Source: Aphelenchoides besseyi (Eukaryota > Nematoda > Chromadorea > Rhabditida > Aphelenchoididae). Taken from it: a stretch of 64,000 nt of DNA. Below are positions 23,586-33,570 of this stretch, piece by piece. How positions within the stretch are numbered: position 1 is the stretch's first letter; each line of letters begins with the position of its first letter. Made by a program: the position numbers and the translations under genes. A model generated the notes under the pieces. It worked only from the letters and a program-made list of their open reading frames with translations. It was not told the DNA's origin and made no database searches. The stretch is from NCBI GenBank assembly GCA_024699855.1, contig JAMPIQ010000003.1, positions 186,001 through 250,000 on the forward strand. The letters are read 5' to 3'.

Positions 23586-24793
23586 TCAGTTTTTGCGGCC
23601 CTGTAACGTCCGCACAACATCGGCCAGAACGGGTCGAATTTCGGCCGTTTGAACGCGTTGAACTTCGACATTCAGTTGGTTCACTTGTCGTTCTTCGAAG
23701 CGACGAAACTGTTCGGACAACTTCATCTCTTGCATCGCCGCCAACGCCTTGCGACTCCCCTCTTTGTTGCCGTAGTTCTCCGTAAACTGTCGAGCCAACT
23801 TCTCGTCAACCTTCCGCTCTCTGATCATCTGCATCGCCGCACACGAAAACCACGTGCACTTGCCGTCGGCCAAATCTGTAGAGTTTTTGCCCGTGACTGT
23901 CGAGTCGCCAAAACAGTCCAGAAAGTCGTCCTACAAAACATAGAAGATTGATCAATGCAGATGGAAACTGACTTGTGCTTGGAAAAGATACCCAATTCGA
24001 TGGGTGAGCTCCGTCAACGTTTCGTAACCCAAACGATCGGCCAAATGGAAACCGATGCGAATCGGAAGTGTGTAGGAATAGTGAGCGGTTTTGTGGCTAA
24101 CCAACTGTTCATAACGTTCCCAATTGCAGTCCTCGATTCCCGCGGTTCGACAATCCAAATTCTGACCGGTCACCGTGATCATTTTGGTCTGAAACAACGA
24201 CCATCAGTTTTAGCTGTCAAGGAATCAAATAAGCTCCATATGATTACTTACATCGTGGATTTCTTCGAGAACTTTGTGTTGTTTCGGATGCCCGCACATT
24301 TCGCTGCGAATCACTTCGAAGGCCGCCAAATCCAACTGAAGACCGTGATTGATGGCCTGCAGTCCCACGCCCGGCTGAACGCTCTAATTAGATCGTGTGT
24401 GTTGAGCGAAAACCAACCATCTTGTACCAACAAGCTTTTCCGCGTCGCATCTCACTGCCGTCCATCACGTCATCGAGGACAAGGAAAAAGGATTGCAACT
24501 GGAAAGCGCGAATCAACGTCGTGCGTCTCGCAACTTACGAACTCCAATGACGTCGCGATTTTGGCCGCCGACTGCAAGTCGCAATCGGAAGCGTTCGGAC
24601 GCAACGCACGAAACGTGTCCACGGCCAAAACAGAACGCGCGAACTTGCCGTTCCCCATGCAATGGTCCAAAAGACGCTCCAAATGCGCGCTTTCTTTTTC
24701 GCGCTCACGCCCGCGCAAATTTCGACAAAAACGTCCACCGATGTTGCGAGCCAGCGGTCCAAAAATCGATTGAATGAGCGCACGACTGGACAT
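23586..24793 (-). CDS. fdps-1: Farnesyl pyrophosphate synthase
   Basis: The enzyme condenses dimethylallyl and isopentenyl pyrophosphates to farnesyl pyrophosphate in the mevalonate pathway. The ATG at 24793 follows directly on TTTTTCAG, a probable trans-splice acceptor. After a basic N-terminus come [14 protein letters not shown] and the first Asp-rich motif [16 protein letters not shown] (24430-24480). [20 protein letters not shown] follows, and then the second Asp-rich motif [17 protein letters not shown] (23890-23960 across an intron). The protein ends VRTLQGRKN at 23586. Both DDxxD magnesium-binding motifs are intact. Introns are all short. The 3' UTR overlaps that of RMI1, with AATAAA signals for both strands within 23550-23575. 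Confidence 0.92.
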
Positions 24794-24864
24794 CTGAAAA
24801 AGTCGAGTGGTCACTTGAAGTCAAGTGGGTCGGTAATTGTTGTTAAGGAGAGGAATTAGCTGCG

Positions 24865-27091
24865 ATGGGTAGTTGGTGTTCAGTCCGATCAACACATTAC
24901 CGAGCGATTTCATTTTCCAATCAAAAGTCAACTGGAAATGAACGGTCAAAGAAAGTCGCCGTATTCGACGTTGACTCGAATTCTTCAACAACGGTAATCC
25001 GCCAGAAGCTCCCAAACTTAAATGGAGAATCTTTTAGACAAAAAGTCAGATTCCAACAGTTCGCCTCCGTTTTGCTGCCGATTGCATTTTGCGCGTTTCT
25101 GATTGTGATATGCGTGGTCGCCACATTGGCGATTTTGACCGACGGATTCACGTTGTGCGCCGAGAAGCAAAATGATTCGTGGACAACGGACGTTTGTGTG
25201 TCCGATGAGTGTATTCGGAAGGCGTTTTATCTCGTTGATCGTTTGGATCGAAGTGTTGATTTCTGCGAGGACTTTCAACGTTTTGCGTGCGGCAAATTCA
25301 AAGCCCATCGACGAGCCGACACCTTCGCTGAGCAACTCAAAGGTAAGTGATAACAAAGGAGATGACGTGGTTGTTGTAGACCAACTGGAACAACGTCCTC
25401 GGCATGCATCCTCCATTCTCTTCGACTTCTACGACTCTTGTATCGACGTTGATCAGCAGGTTCGTTTTGAAGCGTATTCTAGAGGCTTCTTGCGCTTTCA
25501 GGGTATTCAACCGTTTCATCTGTTTGTCTCGAAGTTGGGCGGTTGGCCATTGCTTCAGAATGCGCAGTTCAACGTCGCAAACTTCGATTTTGCGGCCTTA
25601 GATCGACAACTCACGTTCTTTAGTATCCCAACACTTTTGGACGTCATGGACGCCGAGATTCGCGCTCCCGCGTTTCTCCTGTCGACGCATCGACGTCAAA
25701 AATTGGACGATTTTTTCGTACGCATTTTGGCCGAATTCGACGTGGACGAGAAGTTAGCGTCTGAGGCGGTGGAAGAGGCTCTCGACTGCGAATCCCAACT
25801 CATGAACGGACCCAAAGAAGTGGAGACGTTGCGGTTGAGCGAATTGACGCGACGTTACAATTCAATCGATTGGACAAAATTCTTCGATGGGGATCCGCAA
25901 ATCCGCGTCGACTCGGCGCATTTGGATCGTCTTCTGATGCAAACGAACAAAAATGGAAGGTGAGCGAAAGGAGTTCGGAAGCCCACTCACGACGTCTTTT
26001 AGTGCGTTGGCAAACTACGTTTGGCTGAAGACCTTGTTCGCCGTGAGTCCCCACCTGCCGTCGAAGTTTCGAGTTCATCGAGATCGTTTGGACTCAAAAT
26101 TCGAAGCGCGTTGGCGTTTGTGTGTCGACGACCTCGAAAACCTGTTGACAACGCCGTTAATCGAATTCGCTTTCCAACAAATTGAAAACTCGGATGTTCG
26201 CAGCGAAACGATCGGAACGGCAAAGAGACAAATCGCCGCACAGATTCGCAAATGGCAGTGGCTGGACGCAGCGACGCGACAGATTCTCCTTCAAAATCTT
26301 CACAATTTACGTGTGATCGTGAACGTGGAGGCCGAAATGCGTGGCTTCTTCCGGGATGTACGTTTGGATCGAGCTGCGTACTTCGACAACGTCCTCATGC
26401 TTAAGTCTCGACAAAGAAGCGCCGACGTCGATGGAAAAAAGCTGCTTTTGAGTAAAAACGCGATTTTGGATTTCGAGACGAAAAAAATCGGTGAGTCGAG
26501 AAAAGGTTTCGATTTGAGAGCTTTCAGTCTATGGTCCAACTGCCCTACGCACACTCATTGAAAAGCCGAAAGCTGTGCAGTTGATAGAGATCAGGAAGGC
26601 GCTCTTCGAGTTCCTTCTAAGTCCACGTATGTTTGTGCTCTTGACTATCAAATTCTATTGACTTCAGAGTCTAATAAGCAGTTTAAACCGGAGGTACAAT
26701 CGATTCTCAACGCTAAGTTTTCCTGCTTCGCGCGCTCGCAAACGCAAATCTTCAACCTTTTGGCTTTGGAATCTGCCGAAGAAGTGAGTTTCCAATTGCT
26801 CGTCGATTGGACTTCTTTCAGCAATCGCACGAGAAGCTTCCCGGACTCTCCGACTTCAACACCGACCAACTTCTTTACGTGTTCTACGGAGCTGTAAGCA
26901 GTTACACGGAAACCAAAATAATTTGTTTTTAGAGCAATTGCGATGAGGAAACAAGGTAGAAACCAACCTGTCGAGTTAAGATCTGAAATTACAGTGTGAA
27001 TCAAATTTTGAAGAATTTGGATCATTTCGCGGAAACGTTTCATTGTCCCGTCGGCAGTCCAATGAATCCACGTGACAAGTGCGCGACGTGA
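24865..27091 (+). CDS. Neprilysin-like (M13) type II membrane protein without zinc-binding motif
   Basis: The architecture is that of M13 endopeptidases: a cytoplasmic N-terminus, a membrane helix (FASVLLPIAFCAFLIVICVV, about residues 68-87) and an ectodomain starting CVSDECIRKAFYLVDRLDRS with VDFCEDFQRFACGKF. N-lobe motifs such as LGGWPLL follow, and the C-terminus ends CPVGSPMNPRDKCAT with TGA at 27089-27091. The segment equivalent to the catalytic HExxH region reads VYGPTALRTLIEKPKAV (about 26530-26580). The later ExxAD region is also absent, being replaced by LALESAEEQSHEKLPGL. All zinc ligands are therefore lost while the frame stays open over at least ten exons. This suggests a catalytically inactive, possibly regulatory or binding protein rather than a decayed gene. 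Confidence 0.82.
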
Positions 27092-27199
27092 AAAGAAACA
27101 ATCCGAACCAAAAGTGACGGTCAAAATGGAAACGAGCCGCAACAGAATAAAGTTTTTTATTTACTGTACAATTAGGAATGACTAGAGAGAAGAGACCCG

Positions 27200-28684
27200 T
27201 TAGTTAAAGTTGAATTCCATTTGATATTTGGAAAGAATCCAATAGACTCCAACGCCCAGAATCGCAACTCCCGCCGCCGCCAACGGCAAGTTTGTGCGTT
27301 GAATTGTGTTGGCGGGTGGGATTCGCTGCAGTTTTCCTTCCCGTTCGCATAGCTGTTCGTAGTCGCGTAGAAACTTCCCTGAAATCCACAATTGAATTCT
27401 CATGGTTTCGTTTGTCACCTTGAATCAACTGCGGTCGATAGTCGTTGAAGAGGCTTTGCGCTCGGGCCAGAACATAATCCAAATCGACGCTTTTCGGGAC
27501 ATGATTTAGCATGTGATGCAGAATAGGCATATCGCACTCGGCGCTCATCAGTTCGCCGCGTCGATGTTCGACCAACGCCGCCGAAACATAAATCGGCATC
27601 AGCGGATGTGAAGCCAAAAAAAGATCGAAACAACGGCATATCTAAGAACAAGCTCCAATACTCTTGAATCCAAACGTACATGTTCGTAGGAGTCTAGAGC
27701 ATGCGAAAACCACGTCAATGGCCACGACAATGCGAAGAGGGTACCCAGCTCAGCGTTTCTCATGTGTCTCTCCAATTCGGGATCCGACTTCCACAGGATC
27801 ACGTACAGAAACCGCAGTTCTCGCAACGCAGATTCTTCCAACGACTTGGTTAAGTAGTTGCAGAAGGTGCCACGTTCTACTAGCAGTCGACCGACCTGTT
27901 TCGCTCTTTCCACGTCCATCGCTAACATCAACGTCAAACAAACGTCGTGAAAACCTGAAGACAAATAAAAATACAGAAGAAAGGACTCACCTTGGTAGTA
28001 TCGGAAATTCCCGTTCAAGCTCAACAGCTCCACGATCATCGGAGTCAAGTCGGCTTGCAGCTGCAGACGTTCGGCTTCGTCGATGTTCGGCGGGAAGCGT
28101 GCCAACGTCCGATGCACATCCAACTCGACCTGATTCCACTCGACGTGCTTCTGGAGTTCTTCGAGAGAAGGCGACGAAGACTGAAAATTCTCAAGACTCA
28201 AAAACCTCTTTCGCAACTCACCGGCAACTCGGAACTCGTGTTCACGTCATCGGTGGAGAGCGACGAGCGTGCGGAATCGTAGATTTCACTTTCCGAGCCA
28301 CAATTCGAATGCAAACGCGTCGGAATACTCAAATTCGACGTCCACGTCGATTTGGACCTCACGTCGAGATGGTCGGCCGCCGGCAGATTGGCGGCGAGAA
28401 GCGGCCAGATTTCACGGCGATAATCGTCACGCAACAAACCGCCGGATTTGGCGTATTTTTGATAACGCAAAAGCGCTTCGCCGCTTCGTGATCCTGAGTC
28501 GATCATTTCGGCGATCTTCTTCGCCTTCGTCTCCAACTGACGTTCTTTGGCAGTGGCAATATAGTCAACGGGCGGTTTCCGGGTTCCATTTCGAAAGTCC
28601 ACGGAATTCAACATCTGGAAAAAGAGGAGGAAATCAAAAACATTCCAAACTTACTTGGATGTCTTCGCTCGAGTACGACGGCAT
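27200..28684 (-). CDS. tbc-20: TBC1D20-like Rab GTPase-activating protein
   Basis: TBC1D20 stimulates GTP hydrolysis by Rab1/Rab18 at the ER and Golgi. The ATG at 28684 (MPSYSSEDIQ) splices at the phase-0 donor near 28655 to MLNSVDFRNG. The TBC domain begins GGLLRDDYRREIWPLLAANL. It contains the arginine-finger segment WNQVELDVHRTLARFPP and the glutamine-finger segment NFRYYQGESFLLYFY. Later come ELERHMRNAELGTLFALSWP, SHPLMPIYVSAALVEHR and a C-terminal membrane anchor (LAAAGVAILGVGVYWIL) ending FNFN with TAA at 27200. Both catalytic fingers are intact. A Ser/Asp-rich insertion (about 28220-28330) precedes the arginine finger. The symbol is by orthology with the animal family. Its 3' end faces that of the M13-like gene, about 110 bases apart. 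Confidence 0.88.
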
Positions 28685-28859
28685 GTGAACGTCCACGCTT
28701 TGCAAATTTTTTGGACGTTTTGGACCAAAAAAGGCAGACGCTCAATTTATGTGCACAAAGGGGAGCGTCCATCGATTTTTGGTTTGCGTGCGAGATTCCC
28801 AACCAACTTCTAGAGGTTACGGTTTCCCGCAAACGCTGTGGTCATTCTTACTTTTGCGA

Positions 28860-29660
28860 AGTCTTGGATTGTTGTTTGCGTGTGATCTGATCACTTTTTA
28901 TGTTTATTGTCGTTAACAAAGAAAGTGAAAACGACGAGCTGGAAATCATTTTCGATCAAAAAGAAGCGCGGATTCCCGCTATTGATCGACACCTGCTTGC
29001 CAGTGCTTTTGTTGTTGTTGCGCGAAATCGCACAATTGGACCGCCCATTCCGACGCAAATGGCGAAAAGACTCACGATTACGCTCATGATTTATACAAGC
29101 CGATCAATCGCGCTCTCCGTCTCGACCGTCGCGAACGTCTTTTTTGTTCCAACTTTCAACGTCGACTTTCGGTTTTAGTTTCCGCGCATCCGCCAACTTC
29201 CACGGCAGATTTCTGTTGGTCTTCGCGTGAACATCCAAAACGAATTCCCGAAATCCATGGTGAAGACGGTGCGAGATTCCCGGAATCGTCGTTCAATCGG
29301 TTTTGACCAACGATTTTTGCTGTCTCTGAACGTTCGATTATCATTTTTCCAACGTGCGCGCAAATTTTGTTTTCGTCTCGTGATTTCTGACCGGAGACGT
29401 CGATCGATCATTTCGGCCAACTACGTGGTTTTTGAACGTGACTATGAAAACTCGAACGGGAGTTCAAAAATCGTTGGGGAAACGTTTGCGTTCCACTCGA
29501 AACGCGTGTTCCCTGCAAATCCGCCGCTTATGTGAAGGATCCGCGCTTTCTCGAAGATCAGTTGTTTTTGCTTGTCACAAACAATCAACGTCACCTTTGA
29601 ACTGCGCACGTAAAAGTTCAGTGGGAGCTCCAAGCAGCGGGCTAATGAAGTGATTATTGA
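28860..29660 (+). other. Possible decayed or unresolved plus-strand coding region
   Basis: Several protein-like stretches occur in different plus frames: a hydrophobic run (FPLLIDTCLPVLLLLLREI) near 28970, a basic stretch (DLYKPINRALRLDRRERLF) near 29090, and an end KDPRFLEDQLFLLVTNNQRH with TGA near 29600. I could not join them with convincing splice sites and do not recognise a family. It may be an unresolved gene or a pseudogene upstream of the SLC26 gene. Confidence 0.3.
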
Positions 29661-29736
29661 ACGCGAGTGATTAGTCAGTTGCGGCCCGCAATCGCTTTCG
29701 CACTTTTCCCGTTCGAATTCGCTTTTTCAGATTCCC

Positions 29737-32195
29737 ATGTCCGGAGCTCACCGGAAGCGATTGGACTCGTGGAGTGCGCAGCCCAAAGACATTCAGTTTT
29801 TGCAGTCAGAAAACATTCCGCTATGGAGGTTGGGTTTCGACTTCGGTTCATTGACTTCGATTTTTAGGAAAATCACGAGACGATATGCACGGCCCTTCAC
29901 ATCGCTTTACGCCTTTCGAGACGCCACCATCGGCTTTCTTCCCGTCATCGACTGGCTACCACGCTATTCAGTCAAACGTCAACTGTACGGTGATGCTATT
30001 GGTGGAATTATGTTCGCAAGTGAGTTTCTATCCAATCATTCTAAGTTGCCGTTCAGTTGCCAACATACCTCAGGCTCTCGCCTACTCACTTCTCGCCGGA
30101 ATTCCTCCGATCAGTGGTTTGTATTCAATGTTGTTAGCTTCTGCTGTTTATCCACTTTTTTCAACTTTTCCTCACGGCGGTCCAGGTATTCAACTTTACG
30201 AGTGTAATTCTCATTCAGCTCTTCAGGTCCATTCTCGATTATTGAGTTGATGAGTGGAGCAACGGCCGAAGAAATAATGGAACTTTATCACTCTAATGCG
30301 ACTACTCACAGTCCCGAATTACTACAACAAGTAACACCTTCAACAATCGTATCGACATTGACATTCACGATCGGTGTTATTTACATCATCTGCGGAATCA
30401 TTAGAGTTCACTTTCTGGCCGAATACTTTTCGGAGCCACTAGTTAGCGGTTTCATTGTTGGTGGTGTATTTCACATTTTCATCGGGCAACTGGATGCAAT
30501 CATGGGAGTTCAAAAAAAGAAGAATACGGGATTCGGTTATCTGCTTCGTGATCTTCGCGCTCTGTACGTTTTGGCACCGCAAACAAACCTGTGGACCTTG
30601 GGAGCTGCGGGCTGTGGTTTCTTGTTCCTTGTCTTCGGAAAGTTCATTTTGCATCCACAGATTGAACGATGTTTTCCGAATCGGAAGATCATCATACCGT
30701 ACGAGTTGATTTTGGTTTGTCTTCATTGTTTTTTCGTTGACCGCGCGTGTTCAGGTGATTGCAGCAACTGCACTCTCCGATTTTCTCAAATTTGACACGA
30801 ACTTTCAAATCAGAACCATCGGACCGATTCCTCGCGAACTGCCAACTCCCGCATTGCCCAAATTCTTTCTCATCGAACATCTCGTTTATGATGCTTTGGC
30901 GTTAGCCATCATTCAGGTAACTGACAATTGCAGTTTGGAGAACTTATAAGTTTTAGTCGGCAATGCATTTGTCCGTAGCGAAAGTGATGTCCATTCGTAA
31001 AGGTTATCACGTAAACGACAATCAGGAACTGTACGCTCTGGGCACCACACTACTGACTTCCGGCTTTTTTCCTGTCTTTCCAACGGCCACCAGTTTAACT
31101 GGACCAGCATTTATGGACGAGTGCGGAGTGACTAGTCAGGTTGAGAAGAATGAAAAGCTGCGTGATGCTCAGTTTTTGATTCCAGATCTCAAATGTGGTT
31201 GCTGGAATCGCGGTCTTGGCGGTGGTTGTTGCCATCGGTCCGCTCTTGCATTTCTTACCAATGGTGAGCTCTAAACACCTCATTTCATGTGCGGTTTAGT
31301 GTATCTTGGCGGTGATTGTAATTCTTCCGTTGCGGGTTTTGTTGCGCGGATTCTTGGATTTGCCGCGATTTTGGCGCCAATCCACGTGGGACTTCGTGAG
31401 TTTCGACTTCAACGCTCAACCAACTTTTGTAGTGCGTTTGGATTGTGACTTTCGTTGCAACGGTTAGCACGGACGTGATTGGCGGTTTGGGAATCGGAAT
31501 TGCCTTTCAGTTGTTCACAATTGTTGCTCGAACTCAAGGGTAAGAGTTTTTGTTGGATTCGAAAAGAATCTAAAGATTTGAAGGTTACATTCAGTTTGTT
31601 GTTTTAGGCCACGATGGAACGCTCGATACACAAAATGTGCCGAATACATGGACGTGAGTTTGTTGCTGTTGATTCCAGAGACTAGTAGGCTTTGTAGGTC
31701 TGTGTCTTCCAGTTCGAAAGCATGTTACTGTTTACCAACGGAGAGCGTTTCAAGAAAGCAGTTCGACAGGTTTTCGGTCGTTGGAACTCCGAATCGCAGA
31801 ACGTGAATTCAAGTTCCGCGATTGACCAATTACTTTGGAAATTTTCAGCGTTCCCGAATCTTTATTTTCGATTGCTCGTCCATTAGTGAAGTCGATTCCG
31901 TGGGAATGAAATGTTTCGCGCAAATTCTAAGTGAACTACGCAAAACCGACTGTTTAGTTTACTTCGTCAAACCCTGTGGTGAGTTCTTGTCGTCAAAATA
32001 AGTTCACGATTTGCAGATCAAATCGTTCGCAATCTCAAACACTCAGGAGCATTAGTCAAAGGTCGCTACATCTTTTCGTCCGTGAAAGAAGCCGTGGACG
32101 AGGCGATGACACCGCGAAAGTCGCTGAGTGTGATGCACTCTTCCAGTCACAACTATCGCACGTTAAACAACAACATTTCACTTAGTGGTCTTTGA
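29737..32195 (+). CDS. SLC26 family anion transporter (sulfate permease)
   Basis: SLC26 proteins exchange sulfate, chloride, bicarbonate or oxalate across the plasma membrane. The ATG at 29737 follows TTTTTCAG by a few bases. The first exon ends near 29828 and splices to RYARPFTSLYAFRDATIGFL. Signature segments are DAIGGIMFA, VANIPQALAYSLLAGIPPIS and GLYSMLLASAVYPLFSTFPH, then PFSIIELMSGATAEEI, EPLVSGFIVGGVFHIF, FFPVFPTATSLTGPAFM and STDVIGGLGIGIAFQLF. A C-terminal STAS domain has RIFIFDCSSISEVDSVGMKC (about 31852-31905), and the protein ends NISLSGL with TGA at 32193-32195. About a dozen short introns are present and no disruption was found. Substrate cannot be inferred. AATAAAG follows at 32202. 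Confidence 0.9.
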
Positions 32196-32360
32196 GTCAC
32201 AATAAAGTAACCTTTATTCATGGTTATCTTTTCTAATCGACAAAAACTGATCGGTCTTTTCAACATTAAAACCGTCGGCTCATCGCCGTTCAAAGGAATC
32301 AAAACTTAAATGACATAGTTTACTTGCACTTCACACAAACACAACAAAAAAGACATTGAT

Positions 32361-32709
32361 TCAAACGGTAACTTCGATAGTGTCGCAAGTCTCCGCGGTC
32401 TCTTCACTCGACTCCACTTCACCACCGGCTTCGTTGCGACGTTTTCTGAAGCTCGAAACAATGAGAGAACTGTGCAATCAACTCACATCAAAAAGACAGC
32501 AGTTACACTGCCTGCGACAGAACTAGAAAAACAGATGCAGCAAATAACAATTATGAGAATAACTAAGCCAGTGTTACTGAAATGCCAAAAGTTAACCATC
32601 GTTATTGCTTCACTTACCTTCCGCCTTTTTTATCGTCATCATCGCCACCGCAAACAACAGTGCCGATCATGATTGCCAATAGAAGAGAATGGAAGAACAC
32701 ACGAGGCAT
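32361..32709 (-). CDS. Small membrane protein (signal peptide, one helix, acidic tail)
   Basis: Three exons are joined by GT-AG introns. The ATG at 32709 encodes a signal peptide (FFHSLLLAIMIGTVVCGG) followed by an Asp/Lys-rich stretch. Exon 2 encodes a membrane helix (NTGLVILIIVICCICFSSSV), and exon 3 a polar tail KRRNEAGGEVESSEETAETC ending DTIEVTV with TGA at 32361-32363. The protein is about 80 residues long. The tail closely matches the pseudogene at 15069-15500, so this is a small gene family. No known domain is recognised; secretion or membrane location is inferred only from hydrophobicity. Confidence 0.6.
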
Positions 32710-32968
32710 TTCGAGGGCAAAAGAACGAGCAGCTGAGTGGAATTCGACACAACACAAAATGACGAAAAAAGTTTGTTACAACATTTTTCTGTTTGCTGAA
32801 TTGCTAATTCCTAAATCTCTGAATTGCTAATTTCTGAACCTTTGAATTTGCATATTGAAAGGTCAGACGTTGTCTGGGAAAAGCTCCGAGCTGCTGCAGA
32901 CTTGAATTCAACGAAAATCGTATCTTCGAAGTTTCAAATCTTGTTCAAATTCAGCAAGTGATCTCTAA

Positions 32969-33284
32969 CAAGGAGTGCTTGTCATCGATCCCCGCTGTAA
33001 TTTGACGTCGTTGGTATCAATCGACGCGTCTCGATGAGCTGAGCATTACTGTATAAGTTATTTTTGCTCAATCGTAGAACCGGCCAAGTTATTGGCCAAA
33101 AACCAAAAATAAAAAAATCGCTAAAATCGTACTATCGATCATGCTGATTATCGTGGTGAAGACCGTTTCTTTTTATCGCGCTTCATTCTGGAGATATTGG
33201 CCGTTTTATTTGGCCTCAAACTTTTTTGAGTTATGGTCCGGTCGTTTTCAATTGAAAATGTGAGCAGCGGTGGCCGAGTGGTTA
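32969..33284 (+). repeat. Left terminal inverted repeat of Tc5-like element
   Basis: 316 bases, reverse complement of 38682-38997. The inner end carries GGCCGAGTGGTTA, an A-box-like sequence as in tRNA-Ser genes. Confidence 0.9.
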
Positions 33285-33332
33285 GTGGCTAGCGACTCCA
33301 AGTGGGTCGTTTGTTCGACTCTCTCCGCGGTC
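33264..33332 (+). other. tRNA-Ser-like sequence at the inner edge of the left TIR
   Basis: GCAGCGGTGGCCGAGTGGTTA looks like the 5' half of a tRNA-Ser with a perfect A box. A B-box-like TGTTCGACTCTC follows about 45 bases later, and a CCGCGGTC end only partly pairs with the start. The right TIR carries the 5' half only. It is probably a tRNA-derived relic rather than a functional tRNA. Confidence 0.45.
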
Positions 33333-33570
33333 GGTATTATCTTTTGTTTGGTTTTTACAAAACACGGTTTCTCTTCAAAAAACTCACAACAGAAATTCGT
33401 TTTAATCAAAAATTTCCTTTGAAAATCAAGGGCTCGAAACAAGGGAAAATCGGGTTTCACAGGGGGGAGTACGTGCAAAAATTTCAGAATTGAAAATTCA
33501 CTTTTCATCAACAAAAAGTGAAGGAATTTGTTTAATTCTTTAAAAATTTTTGTTTTAGTATTTAATGTCA

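Noticed and set aside
23955..24773. A 272-codon plus-strand open frame
   Set aside because: It is the antisense shadow of the farnesyl pyrophosphate synthase exons.
27664..28491. A 275-codon plus-strand open frame
   Set aside because: It is antisense to TBC1D20 and has no domain of its own.
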